Counted from the stretch's first letter, positions 1 to 9,752 are shown. The stretch: 64,000 nucleotides of DNA from Sphaerosporella brunnea (GCA_008704415.1 VXIS01000144.1:1-64000); one strand, 5' to 3'. Notes: a model not told the origin generated them from the sequence alone. Numbers and translations are program-made.

Positions 1-919
1 GCTGGGGGGCCGAAGTGGGAGCGAAGGTTCCTTGAGGCGTGCGGGGTCGTTGTGGAGTAGTGACCGGATGGTGACTGGCGTTGCGGGAGGTTGAAGACGA
101 AGTGCTAGACCGGAGTTTGCGGAGGTGCTCAACGGCACGGATTTGGGAGTCAAGACGTCGGTACAGGTTGACAAAGTCGTTAAGGTTGGTGGGATTCGGG
201 GTGCCGATGAGCTTCTCGAGGATTTTGATTGAGAGTCCATGCCGGAGGGCATCCATGGTGGCACATTGATCCCAATCCAAATCGGAGACCAGCCTGGAGA
301 ACTCAGCGTAGTATAGCGAGAATTCCTTGTTGCCTTGTCGAAGGGTTTGGAGCTTGTGACGAGCTGTGGCGGCGCGGTTCGGGTCACCGAAGGCAGTCTG
401 GAGGACGCTGATGACGTCTTCAACATCGTCGAGTCCTGTAATCGTGCCATTATCGCGAATGTAGGGGAGGAGTTGTTCCATGGCACGGCCTTCGCATCGG
501 TTGATGGCATAGGACAACCGTGGCTGGGGGGTTGGGAAGCGTGTGGTGTCTGCGAACAGCTTGAGACGGAGCTGGGCGACAAACGACCGAAGCTTATCGC
601 GGGTGCCGTCGAACATAGGCGCGTCCGGGAGCTTGTCACCTCGTGCTCCATGGTTCTCCGGTGCCGGCTGGCCCAGGAGGCGGGTGATGATTTCTCGTTG
701 ACGGACCAGTTCTTGCTCGGCAGCGTCAGCTCGAGCGGTTTCTTCGGCCAAGGTAAGGTCGTCGTCCGTGGGTGCAGGTGTATAGTCAGGGGTGCTGAGG
801 ACTTCGGTGCAGATTCTGTGGATATAGTCGAGAGGGTCGTTGTTTTCAAGATCGGTGAGAGCGCTGGCAGCCACGAGGCGTGCCCAGAGGTCGTCGGAGA
901 TAGCTTTGTATATCGGCAT
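1..919 (-). CDS. Ty3/gypsy retrotransposon Gag, partial at window edge
   Basis: Read on the minus strand from the ATG at 917-919, the frame stays open to base 1, so at least 306 codons with the C-terminus outside the window. After an acidic N-terminal helical region it carries a Retrotrans_gag-like core: FDGTRDKLRSFVAQL at about residue 105, then a segment ending QTAFGDPNRAATARHKLQTL and FSLYYAEFSRLVSDLDW, the usual order in fungal Ty3/gypsy capsid proteins. Gag forms the virus-like particle that packages element RNA; any zinc knuckle and Pol would lie beyond base 1. The ATG follows the LTR at 985-1220 after a 65-nt leader, as expected for this superfamily. No stop or frameshift is seen, so the copy could be young. 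Family assignment is from memory of the domain, not a search. Confidence 0.85.
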   Translation of the reverse strand, partial: MPIYKAISDDLWARLVAASALTDLENNDPLDYIHRICTEVLSTPDYTPAPTDDDLTLAEETARADAAEQELVRQREIITRLLGQPAPENHGARGDKLPDAPMFDGTRDKLRSFVAQLRLKLFADTTRFPTPQPRLSYAINRCEGRAMEQLLPYIRDNGTITGLDDVEDVISVLQTAFGDPNRAATARHKLQTLRQGNKEFSLYYAEFSRLVSDLDWDQCATMDALRHGLSIKILEKLIGTPNPTNLNDFVNLYRRLDSQIRAVEHLRKLRSSTSSSTSRNASHHPVTTPQRPRTPQGTFAPTSAPQ

Positions 920-984
920 GGTGTGTCGAGGTCAGGAGCAGGAGCGGGAGCTACGTAGGTTGGAGATAGTTCGACAGAACGTAC

Positions 985-1220
985 TGTAACGGGACAGGCG
1001 CGAGGAAACGTCCAAGGTACGTAGCTTTCGAGGCAAGGACCGGAGGCAGGAGGACAAGAACAAGAGGCAGAAGAAGACGAGACAAGACAAGGTGGTTCAA
1101 GGTTACTAGGTTCGCTAGTATACAAGACGTTCTGTAACGAAGAGAAGAAGAAAAGAAACAAAAACAAGTGAAACCTCGCTATTTATGCTTTCCCGTCACG
1201 TGACCGCGCGTCACGTGACA
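985..1220 (-). repeat. LTR of the Ty3/gypsy element
   Basis: On the minus strand the segment begins TGTCACGTGAC and ends CCCGTTACA, giving the TGT...ACA ends of an LTR. It contains a CACGTGAC pair, a TATA-like GCATAAATAG near 1180 and a long pyrimidine-rich tract, and it lies just 5' of the Gag ATG. An alternative inner end is possible at 1133, where a second GTTACAG occurs. Only one LTR is in the window. The 12 bases outside it (CCCTAACCCTAG) look telomere-like but are only two units. Confidence 0.65.
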
Positions 1221-1259
1221 CCCTAACCCTAGCGCCGAGCCACCCCTTAACCTTGAGCC

Positions 1260-2758
1260 GTGACAGACAGCACATCGGCGCCACGCACCAAAGAGGCAGA
1301 GCGATATGACTCTAGAGTTGTCGTCCAATTCAACCCCAAAGCCTACGCGAATACGGCAATCATCTTGTTTTGGCTGCAGGAGCTGCTGTTACCAGTTCTT
1401 GGGTCTCGACCTATACTTCTTGTGATGGACCTCCTACGTTCTCACAAGACTTCAGCTGTTCGCGAGCTGCTTAAAAAGCATGATATCACGCTTTCTATGG
1501 TTCCCGGTGGCTGCACAGGTTTGGTCCAACCTTTGGATGTGTCAGTCAACCGGCCATTTAAAGATCTCTTGAAACAGGTAATCATCAAGTTCTGTCCTGC
1601 CTTGACAATCTTTCCTGCCTTCGCCCTTTCACGGCTGACGTAGATGCATTATCAAAGGCAATTGAGGATGAGCTGGACAGAAGAGATGCCGATCCCTCTG
1701 ACATCCAGGGAAGCAGTGCTGTAGGTGAAATGAGAGTCCTGATGACCCGCTGTGTTGGCGAAGCATGGTCTACCTTTTGTCGAGAACGGCGAGCAGTCGT
1801 CATCAAGAGCTTTAGGCAGCTTGGGATTTCGCTGCCTATCAATGGATCTTCTGACGGCGAGATTTCTGTTAAAGGACTGATAACTAAGCGTGTCATGGCG
1901 GCTTTAACAGAGTGGAAAACTCGCGGAGTCTCCAGTGGCGAAGACTCGGACTGCGAAGACAGTGACTTGGAAAGTGAGTCTGAGGAAGAAGACGATCATG
2001 TTGGTCCTCTGCAGTTGATCCCACTCTCCACTGACTCTGCCGACTCTTCCGCCTCTCCCGACTCTCCCGACTCTCCCGGCTCTCCTGACTCTCGCAACTC
2101 AGCCCTACCCCCTTCCTCTCCCAGTTCCACCCAATGCTGTAAAACCTCAAACTCAGTTGAGTTTTCAGACTGCTCCAACCACCAATCCAGTTTGGTATTA
2201 TTCGAAGGCACCCCGATGCAGAAACCAGAGCGTGGAAGAGGCAGCGGTAGAAGAGGTCGTCCACGAGGATCAAGGGTGTGTGGTGGGCGAACAGAAACCA
2301 TCCCAATTCCAATACCAATTACCCACAGCGACTCCTGTGGCAACTTGTGTGGCTCAGCCGCATCTTCAGATCATCTTCTGGAGCGTGGTAGGGGCAGTGC
2401 TAGAAGGGGCCGTCCACGAGGATCAAGGGCGCGTGGTGGGCGGATGGAAACCACTGTCCCAATGCCAATTCCAATTACCAACGGCGACTGCTGTGGCCCG
2501 GCCACATCTTCAGATCAGCACGGGGAGCGGGGTAGTGGTAGCGGTAGAAGAGGTCGTCCACGCGCATCAAGGGTGTGTGGGGGAAGAACGAGTACACTTC
2601 CTGGATCCACATTTATTCAGCCTGAACCTCAGTTCGAGTTTGGGGTGCGAAGAAGTGGGAGGCTTGCCGGGCAAGCAGCCATTCAATACCATGAGGTACT
2701 GAGAAATCTAGAGGACTCGGATGAGGATGACAGTATACAGTTTGAGTTTCGTTGGTAG
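1260..2758 (+). pseudogene. pogo-family DDE transposase, 5'-truncated, with AT-hook tail
   Basis: Residues read from 1260 match the second half of a pogo/Tigger DDE_1 domain: VQFNPKAYANT, then PILLVMDLLRSHKT (second catalytic Asp) and PGGCTGLVQPLDVSVNRPFK. The helix-turn-helix and first catalytic Asp are missing; the LTR at 985-1220 sits exactly where they should be, so the left part was lost or displaced. The frame changes between 1577 and 1658; a GT..AG intron 1578-1657 (branch GCTGAC at 1634) restores it, otherwise it is a frameshift. The second part (to the stop at 2756-2758) has a Ser/Asp/Pro-rich stretch at 2030-2110, then three copies of an AT-hook unit with core RRGRPR near 2240, 2395 and 2540, spaced 153 and 143 bp. 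AT-hooks bind the minor groove of AT-rich DNA. No ATG starts the visible part. Confidence 0.75.
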
Positions 2759-2923
2759 GATTCGGTGGAAGTCGTTGGCAGGACTCAGAGGACTTTTTGA
2801 AGTATGGAAACGAGGGTTAGAAAGAGACTGTAGAACAATTTATTTTCGTATTTCTCTATAATTGCCATCCTGACAGCTTGCAGGTTGATACGCCAGACCA
2901 TCAACCCCACGGATAAAAGTCTA

Positions 2924-4153
2924 CTAACTTGCTTGTCTGTTGGCCGCCTCCTCTTCCCATTCTTCAATATCATCTGGATCAAGCTCTTCTAACTCTTCAT
3001 TCCCTTCCCCTTTAAGTTCTTGATTACCTGAGTGTACCTCTTCTTCGTCAGCCTCAACCTGCTGATAAGCCGTGCGCTGTTTCTTAATCTTTTTCTCTCT
3101 ATCTATCTCAGCGTAAATCTTCCGTTTCCCCTTAAGCAGCTTTTGAGCTTTGGCTTTGCGATCGTTTTTCCATTGTTTGTGAATGGGATTGTTTCGCATG
3201 CGATCGTCAAAATTGCTTTTGTGCGTGAGAAGATCCAAGACTGAACGATTGCCTTCCTTGACCGCAGTAACTTTATGACCGAGAACTCTTCCGTAGAAAA
3301 AGAAGACTTCACCACGAGAAATTTCAAGCCGGGTTTCAAGGTCTCACAGTAAAAGATCAGCACCCGTAAAGGTACCAAAAGGTACCAGACAGTTGAAAAC
3401 CTGGTTTGAGTCCTGCCAATCGAAGTGCCAATCGCTCCGTGCCTCTGGAGTCATTTCTTGATTGATGGCCATCCCGGACCATGCCTCCGCAAAGTTGCTT
3501 TGCTGCCCTTGTTGTCCTAGCAGGTAGTCAAAATTTGTTGCTGTGCGGTACATGTCGGGTTCTAACTGCCTGAGCAACTGCGAAAGATATGTCCAGAGTG
3601 CTTGATTGGCCTCCAGCCAGCTTTTTGAGTGCGGAAGGTCCCTTGTGTATTCTTTGCTTGGTTGAACTTTCTTCATGCAGTCTCCCCACAGAGCCCAATG
3701 ACGGGAAACATATTTGCCTCGCCGGCACTCTTTTGCCTTTTTCCGTGGAAGCATGGCCTGGGTCTCCTCAAGCTGAGCTATGAGTTCCTCCGGGATGGCA
3801 CATCGAAACCCAAGTTGCTTTTGGTGTCCATCAAGCAGGACCACCGTGCCGATGGAGCTCGGAATGAACTTATATTTGTCGGGATTTTTGACGTCTGGGA
3901 ATCCCTTTGGCAGATGCCCTTTAGAACTTGTCCGCTCCTTAAGCCTTTGCAAGGTGATCTGATAGTTGAATACCGTAAAGCCTGTTTGAAGCTTTCTCCA
4001 ATTGTCTATGGAAGCGTATGCGACGTCGAGGAGGGTCTCGCCTTGCTGCAGAGGGCGACCATTATTCGCCAGCGTGTACGTCCGGTTTTTGACCTGATTT
4101 TGTGCCGCTTTTAAAATCTCGGGGTCTCGCTCGTCTGTAGAACTAAGCTTCAT
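2924..4153 (-). pseudogene. TET/JBP-like 2-oxoglutarate/Fe(II) dioxygenase with one internal TGA
   Basis: From the ATG at 4151-4153 the minus-strand frame is open for 269 codons, has one TGA at 3344-3346 and continues open in the same frame to the stop at 2924. The fold signature of the TET/JBP class of 2OG dioxygenases spans the stop: HFD at residues 243-245 (iron ligands), FGTFTGADLLL, then after the TGA an EISRGEVFFF strand, GHKV with the third iron ligand at 293 and NRS with the 2OG-binding Arg at 303. A basic, then acidic tail closes the protein at about 409 codons. Enzymes of this class oxidise 5-methylcytosine or thymine in DNA, and fungal members are often linked to transposons. It is convergent with the transposase at 1260-2758, 165 bp away. 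As it stands the product would end before the catalytic core is complete. Substrate is inferred only from the family. Confidence 0.7.
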
Positions 4154-4200
4154 TTTGCGGTGGCAGCTAAAGAGGCTTCAAAGAGTAGATGGAAGAGGTG

Positions 4201-4312
4201 GTGGTAGTAGCGCTTGTGGACAGTGATAGTGGTAGTAGAGCTGGTCGATGGTGATAGTGGTAGTGGAGCTTGTAGACCGTGATGGTAGTAGTAGAGCTCG
4301 TTGACGGTGAGG
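4201..4312. repeat. 28-bp minisatellite, 4 copies
   Basis: Four consecutive 28-bp units of the type GTGGTAGTAGAGCT..GT.GA..GTGATA start at 4201, 4229, 4257 and 4285, with 4-8 differences between units. It lies just upstream of the dioxygenase ATG and could be part of its leader. The rest of 4313-4840 has no gene. Confidence 0.8.
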
Positions 4313-4379
4313 GTGGTGGTGGTGGGTATGAAGTAAGGGTTGAACGTCGAAGCTATCCCTTTTATCGGTGGCTGTTTGC

Positions 4380-4540
4380 AGGAGTACCATGCACCTTTGA
4401 CTTCGAGAACATGCAAGTTCTGACTCGAGAGGGGTAGAGCTAGACCTGTCTTCTTTTCGGATACCCTTGCTGTTACCGGACACTTACAGCGATAGGGTAG
4501 AATGTCAGTCAAGAACATACCAAGTTCTGACTAAACCGCC
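4380..4540. repeat. Module duplicated again at 5110-5225
   Basis: The stretch around 4490-4525 (GTAGAATGTCAGTCAAGAAC followed by ATACCAAGTT) recurs at 5140-5180, where AGTCAAGAAC is itself doubled. The phrase CCTGTCTTC followed by GGATACCC also occurs in both places, so a block of roughly 100-150 bp has been copied within the island. No coding potential is evident. Confidence 0.6.
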
Positions 4541-4911
4541 TGCACCATACCGACTTCCATTCATCAGAAATCTTATTTTCTCGTCAGCGACCAGAACACG
4601 AGATTTCTGATTTTAGGACCGAAGTACCTAGTGACAGAAAACTCCTCCCGAAGGAAGAGAAAACAACTCAGTAGATTACCGTCATTGCAGACATCGAGAC
4701 TGACTCTAGCTGCGGAGCATTAATACCATAATTATGATGCGACAACCCTCTTACCATCCGAAGACAGCCCCTCAATTACCCCAGCTTGAGATCATTCTAG
4801 AATCGTTAAACCAACTCTAGCGAGTGGTTAATTCACAGGAATGAAACTCCTCCCGAAGAAGGCCCAAAACTGCGGTGTCAACAACCGAATGCGATCAGCT
4901 CAGAAGAGTAG

Positions 4912-5100
4912 AAATAGTAAAAGCCCTCGGAAACCCACAAATAGTAAAAGCCCTGGGAAACCCACAAATAGTAAAAGCCCTCGGAAACCCACAAATAGTA
5001 AAAGCTCTTGGAAACCCACAAATAGTAAAAGCCCTCCGAAACCCACAAATAGTAAAAGCCCTCGGAAACCCACAAATAGTAAAAACCCTCGGAAACCCAC
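4912..5100. repeat. 27-bp minisatellite, 7 copies
   Basis: Seven near-identical 27-bp units (AAATAGTAAAAGCCCTCGGA then AACCCAC) run from 4912 to 5100. Because 27 is a multiple of three, the array is open in several frames on both strands and gives spurious 9-residue repeat proteins such as NSKSPRKPT. Units differ at 0-3 positions, which points to recent expansion. No start, codon bias or domain supports a real gene. Confidence 0.9.
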
Positions 5101-5220
5101 AAAGCCTGTTTGCCTTACGGATAACCCTCACAGCGAGGGGGTAGAATGTCAGTCAAGAACAGTCAAGAACATACCAAGTTTCGACTCGGGAAGTGAGCCT
5201 GTCTTCCTTTTGGATACCCG

Positions 5221-5775
5221 CACTCTGCAGGAGGGGATGGTCTGGAAACTTCAGGTTGCAGCCTGCTTTGTTTCGTTAGCTATATTTCCTTTGTGTTCTG
5301 CAAGGGGGACAAACCGGGCAGCGGTATGCTTAGTTTGGGGAGCGGCGGGGTGGTGGACGTGGTTTGGGGAGCGGCGAGGTGAGGTGATAGGGAGAAGCCA
5401 CAACTGATCCTCGAGCAGTAGCCACACTCTGCAGCAGGGGAGGGTCCGGAAACTTCAGGTTGCAGCCTGCTTTGTTTCGTTAGCTATATTTCCTTTGTGT
5501 TCTGCAAGGGGAACAAACCAGGCAGCGGTATGCTTGGTTTGGGGAGCGGCGGGGTGAGGTGATAGGGAGAAGCCACAACTGATCCTTGAACAGTAGCCAC
5601 ACTCTGCAGGAGGGGAGGGTCCGGAAACTTCAGGTTGCAGCCTGCTTTGTTTCGTTAGCTATATTTCCTTTGTGTTCTGCAAGGGGAGGACAAACCGCGC
5701 AGCGGTATACTTAGTTTGGGGAGTGGCGGGGTGGTGGGGTGGTGGGGTGGTGGGGTGGTGGGCATAGCTTGGGAA
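5221..5775. repeat. Three tandem copies of a 175-204-bp unit
   Basis: The phrase CACTCTGCAG starts units at 5221, 5425 and 5600. Each unit continues GAAACTTCAGGTTGCAGCCT, then a T-rich section and GGTATGCTTAGTTTGGGG. The first unit is 204 bp, the second 175 bp; the third decays near 5720 into a run of GGGGTGGTG pentamer-like repeats. Units are more than 90 percent alike by eye. Noncoding. Confidence 0.85.
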
Positions 5776-6679
5776 GCGGTGGGGTGCTTGAGGAGCAGCG
5801 GGGTGGTGGGGGCGCAGGTTGGGATGACTCACTGGGCGTCACTCGATCTTCCATTAACCCCGGTCTGGAGCAGGACTCCTCTTGACGAGGCCTGAACCCA
5901 CTGAGGGGATTGCCTGATTGCCTAACGGCTACCCCTCGCTGCTACCAAGCGACTTACAGCGAGGGGGGGGGGACTTGTCTGCTCGGAAGCTACCACTCGC
6001 TGCTACCAAGTAACTGACAGCGGGGGGGTGGTTGTAGTTGTCAAGTACAACCACAAAGAAAGAAAGAAGGAAAGAAGGTAGGAGTGTTTGCGAGAGGACC
6101 CCCCCGTGAGGGTCACCTGATGTCACTCGCGCTAAATTATAAACGCTGTAGCGCGCTCACGTGCGCTTAATGGGTCTTGGCGCACTAAAGTGTCGCGCTA
6201 AGGGTGTACCTCTTAAGAGAGAAAATACGGTACACGACATTAAATGTATGGGAAGGGATTATGACGGGGTTGATGTGGGGAATTATAGAGCTTAACGGGC
6301 TAGTGGCTTGGCATTATAGAAAATTGTCTCGCCGAAAATCTTACTTGATTTGGAAGTATCGAGTGAGATCTCTGCATGCAGATTAACCATAAATGGACAA
6401 ATTGACTAAGATAATGTGTATAGCCTAAAGTGGTGCATGGCCTCTCACACATATTGCCTTAATAGGTAAAAAGAGCCTCGTGCAAAACTGGGGCCCGTCC
6501 TAAAAGGGTATTTTTTCAACCTTATAACTCCACAACCACAACCACAAATTGAAATCAGAAACTGTAGGATATTTCTCCCCTTCTTTCTCTTTATTTCTGG
6601 GTTGTTAAATAATTTTTTTTTTGTTGTGTAGTGGAGTAAAGGTTGGCGGAGGGGGGTTGTTTTGAGCGCCAACCCCCTC
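5776..6679. other. Repeat-island spacer with short hairpins
   Basis: No gene is supported. CCCCTCGCTG at 5932 pairs with CAGCGAGGGG at 5957-5966 (10-bp stem, 15-base loop containing GCTACCAAG), and a second, weaker copy of the same hairpin follows at 5993-6026. The section 6120-6200 is rich in GCGC-type short palindromes. Short ORFs here have no recognisable content. Confidence 0.6.
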
Positions 6680-6717
6680 GTTGAAATAACAATGATTGGG
6701 ACACCCTTAGTTACTCG

Positions 6718-7222
6718 CCCATAAAACAATGATCCGGACAAGCTGTTACCCGGCTGGTACCACACCAAATTTACGTGCAGCCATCATTCCCGCGCGAGCT
6801 CGCCTGTAGCTACGTTTTTTTTTACAATATTTCAACTCTCTAGACTTTTAGCTTTCATTTGATTCTATACTCAAGTTTTTTAGGCGAGTGGTGGTGGAGT
6901 TGTAAATATTTTTGTACGACGCTCGCGCGCGGTCTTTTGTTTACCGTAAAAACTCGGATAAAAGATACCCCCCCCAGATTTGGTTAGCGGCAAATAATTG
7001 CCTTATAGGGAAGTTAATGTCTTCAAAAGGAAGTCAGTAAAAAACAAAAACCCTCCTTTGTAAGCAAAAACCCTCCTTCATAAGCTTAAAAGTTTCCCTA
7101 TAAGGCAATTATTTGCTGCTAACCAAATCTGGGGGGGGTATCTTTTATCCGAGTTTTTACGGTATTATTTTTTGTTGGGCTGAAGGCCGGGTAACAGCGT
7201 GTCCGGATCATTGTTTTATGGG
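6718..7222. mobile_element. Inner inverted-repeat element with 37-bp TIRs
   Basis: CCCATAAAACAATGATCCGG at 6718 and its continuation to 6754 are matched in reverse complement by 7186-7222 with about 3 differences in 37. The ends resemble those of the outer element (both contain GCCGGGTAAC and ATTGTT), so a related MITE appears to have landed in the outer element's left end. No coding content. Confidence 0.75.
6943..7163. repeat. Long inverted repeat, 70-bp arms
   Basis: Arm 6943-7012 (starting ACCGTAAAAACTCGGATAAA) pairs with 7094-7163 with very few mismatches, separated by 81 bp that hold a doubled AAAAACCCTCCTT motif. It would form a strong cruciform or hairpin RNA and forms the core of the inner element. 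Confidence 0.85.
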
Positions 7223-7481
7223 CTAGTACCTTACCCTACCTACGCCCCACTAAAAAATGGACGCCCGACAACGCCCTGACAACAATGTGAAATCACCAAG
7301 ACCTACAAAGTAAAGGCTCAAATGAAAGCTTATAACCTATAGAATCGAACCGAAGGCTCTATGAAAGGAAATAAGGAGAAGTCTAGCCACGTCAACAAAG
7401 GAAACAAGGAAAGAAATTTAAAGCGACTCAATTTTGGTGGGGTGCAGCCGGGTAACTAAGTGTCCCGATTGTTGTGTCAAC

Positions 7482-7957
7482 CAGTACGGAAGGTACGGGG
7501 CTGACACGTGGGAGGCACCGGGAGCCCGTGGCGCTGTGCGGGAATCTGTGGCACAGTCACTTAGCCACTCCTCCCGTCTGTTATTAGCGAGTGATCCCGG
7601 TAATTAGCGCACTGCCACACAGTGCTATCCACCACCACCCTCGTGCCGCACGCCTTCTGAAGTTACAGACAGTGCATCAAGGAATTTTCATCATTGCACC
7701 GTCAATTTATTTCTCTTCGTCGCTCCTTCGTTGCCTCAGCCAATCAGGATTTAGTTAGTTCACTTGGCACTCGGCGAGTCGAATTTACACATCAGCTTTT
7801 CCTGCTCATACGTTCGCATTCCTGCCCAGAGCTCGGTTCTACTCAGTGTGGGTGGCGAAATAGAACTACATAGGCTGGCCGGGGATGGCCTGGAAATACG
7901 AAAGAACCCCTTTCCAGACGCCAAACTCCATCCAGTACTAACATGTACTCAGTATAC
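7482..7957. other. Intergenic, 3' side of the MFS gene
   Basis: No ORF, repeat or RNA gene could be supported. This is the boundary between the repeat island and single-copy DNA. Confidence 0.5.
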
Positions 7958-9752
7958 TTACTCGCTTCTATTTTTCGAATTTCTGGAAATGAAAACCCAG
8001 ATGGGCAACATAACGGCCAACAAGGAGACGCACACTGGGTACAACACCCAGGCTCCGTGATTTTCTGCTAGTACACCTGCCAGCCGTTAGTTGCAGTCCT
8101 TTTTTGTCCTCCGATCTCACAGACTTACCGGTAGTGAAGGGAGCAATTGCACCCCCGGACGAGCCCAAGGCCGAAATGACCGACAGCGACGACACGAGGA
8201 GCTGCGGAGGGATTACCTTGGTCACCACCTATGACTCGGGGGAAGCCTGGTCAGAGTCTCGAATGCAGCCTTGGAAGAGGAAAGGAGGGGCAGCCCACAG
8301 TCATCACGCAGGGATAAATTGGTCCGAGCAACAGCCCCACGAGGGCAGTGTGAATGGCATTCGAGATCACATTGGGGATCATCCAGACCAAGACTTCGAA
8401 AACTATTGACCCAGCAACTAAAGCGAACGTGGAGCGAATCTCGCCGAATCGTCGGCACACGTGGCTAAGCAAGAATCTCCCCACAGTGATGCCTATGGCA
8501 GGGTTCAGCTCATGGACCGAAAGATAGATTAGGGGAGGCTCACCAATCCAGAATCCGGACGCAATATATCCAGCCTGGGTAGGGTCGCCCTCTCGCACCG
8601 TGATCAGGAATGATACGACCCAGCCCGAGTTTGCAACTTCCGTACCCTGGTATGCAAAGATAAATATGGCAGTCGCGATCGTGGTAGTGTCCACAAGGCT
8701 CTTCTTGAGGACTTTCCTCCTCGGCATTGGGTTGGTGGCTGCTGGCACTGGTGCTGGAATATGTGCTTCCTTTTCGGCATTCCAAAACACAGACGTGGAA
8801 AAGGCGCAATTAAATGCGGAAAGGCCACACAAGATCCAGAAGTATTTGCTCCAGTGAAAGCCGTTGGACACCATGGCCGTGGCGATCAGAGGGGCACAGA
8901 TGCCACCCACTCCATACGAGCCTGCCGTCCTTTAGGGAGGAAACGGCAGTAACATGGGAAGAGAACATACCGTGGAAATAACCCAACAAGACGGTCGAAT
9001 TCTGAAGGCTTGAACAGAACACATTCAGTTGTGCCAGAATCTACCGCCTTGCTTAGCCACAATTACAGAGCACCACAGCCGACGGAGACATACCATGGTC
9101 ATTCCGACACCGACGAAAAAGAATCCCACCACGACGACCGGGAACGGCGGAGCCAGGGCTACAATCATGTGTCCAATTGCTAGGTTGGCCGTTCCCAGCA
9201 TGATCGTCTTCGCACGTCCTACATATGAATATACAGTGTGTGCGATCGTTGCTGTCAGGATAAATCCAAAAGCAATGGCCAAAAAGATGAAGGAAACCAC
9301 TTCGTATCCAATCCCATAATGAGTTTCAATGGATGGAAGCAAAGTGCCAATCGCAGCATCATTCATGGCAAGCGTGAAGGCGATCAGGCAAGCACTGGCC
9401 ATCCGGTACAGGTTGATTTTGGGGCTGGGTGAATGTCAGCAGTCGTTCCTGGGAGAATGAAAACGTTTCCCAACTTTGTCACAGATTGGATCACTCCCAC
9501 GGCTTCCGTCATCCAATTTGTTTCTGGCTGTGGGCTTGGTGGTTCCGGGAAATAATGACTAAAAAATGACTGGCCTGGAGATGACACAGTGCTGGGAAGC
9601 TCTTCCCCCGCATGCTTAACGTTTCTGGGTTTGCTGTAGGTGGGTGCTGGACGTGTGGTACTGTGTGCTTTATGGAACAATGCTGAGCTGGTGAGAGTGT
9701 CCAGCTCGAGGCTGGGGGCATTGGAACAGGTTGCGGTAGCTGTCGTCAGCAT
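7958..9752 (-). CDS. MFS transporter, 12-TM, 6 exons
   Basis: Exons (minus): 9752-9475, 9424-9094, 9040-8971, 8921-8299, 8228-8129, 8076-7958; introns 50-70 nt; 506 aa. It is a major facilitator superfamily permease of the plasma or vacuolar membrane resembling the fungal Bsc6/FucP-like group; the substrate is unknown. TM1 carries MASACLIAFTLAMNDAAIG, TM2 ends before TVYSYVGRAKT (the loop 2-3 position of the MFS signature), exon 3 has QNSTVLLGYFHG, exon 4 SYGVGGICAPLIA and later the YQGTEVANSGW helix, exon 5 SSGGAIAPF, and exon 6 the last membrane helix beginning HGAWVLYPVCV. About 95 polar residues precede TM1. The start is the first ATG in frame; the intron-1 donor GTTGGG is unusual and the least certain boundary. 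Confidence 0.85.

Larger units (their letters stand above)
6680..7481. mobile_element. Outer inverted-repeat element (TIRs 6680-6720 and 7446-7481)
   Basis: GTTGAAATAACAATGATTGG at 6680 matches, in reverse complement and with small gaps, the segment ending TTGTGTCAAC at 7481; the pairing continues inward to ...TTAGTTACTCGCC on the left and GCCGGGTAACTAAG on the right. It carries no transposase, so it is a non-autonomous (MITE-like) element. Another element sits inside it (6718-7222). Target duplication was not found. Confidence 0.65.

Noticed and set aside
335..958. 207-codon plus-strand ORF
   Set aside because: It is the antisense shadow of the Gag frame, which has the recognisable domain.
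1218..1232. CCCTAACCCTA telomere-like bases beside the LTR
   Set aside because: Only two units; too short to call an interstitial telomere.
2924..4153. Selenocysteine or programmed readthrough at the TGA
   Set aside because: Fungi in this group lack known selenoprotein machinery and no stem-loop is evident; mutation or error is simpler.
4841..5407. 188-codon ORF over the 27-bp minisatellite
   Set aside because: The repeat is open in several frames on both strands; no domain, no conserved start.
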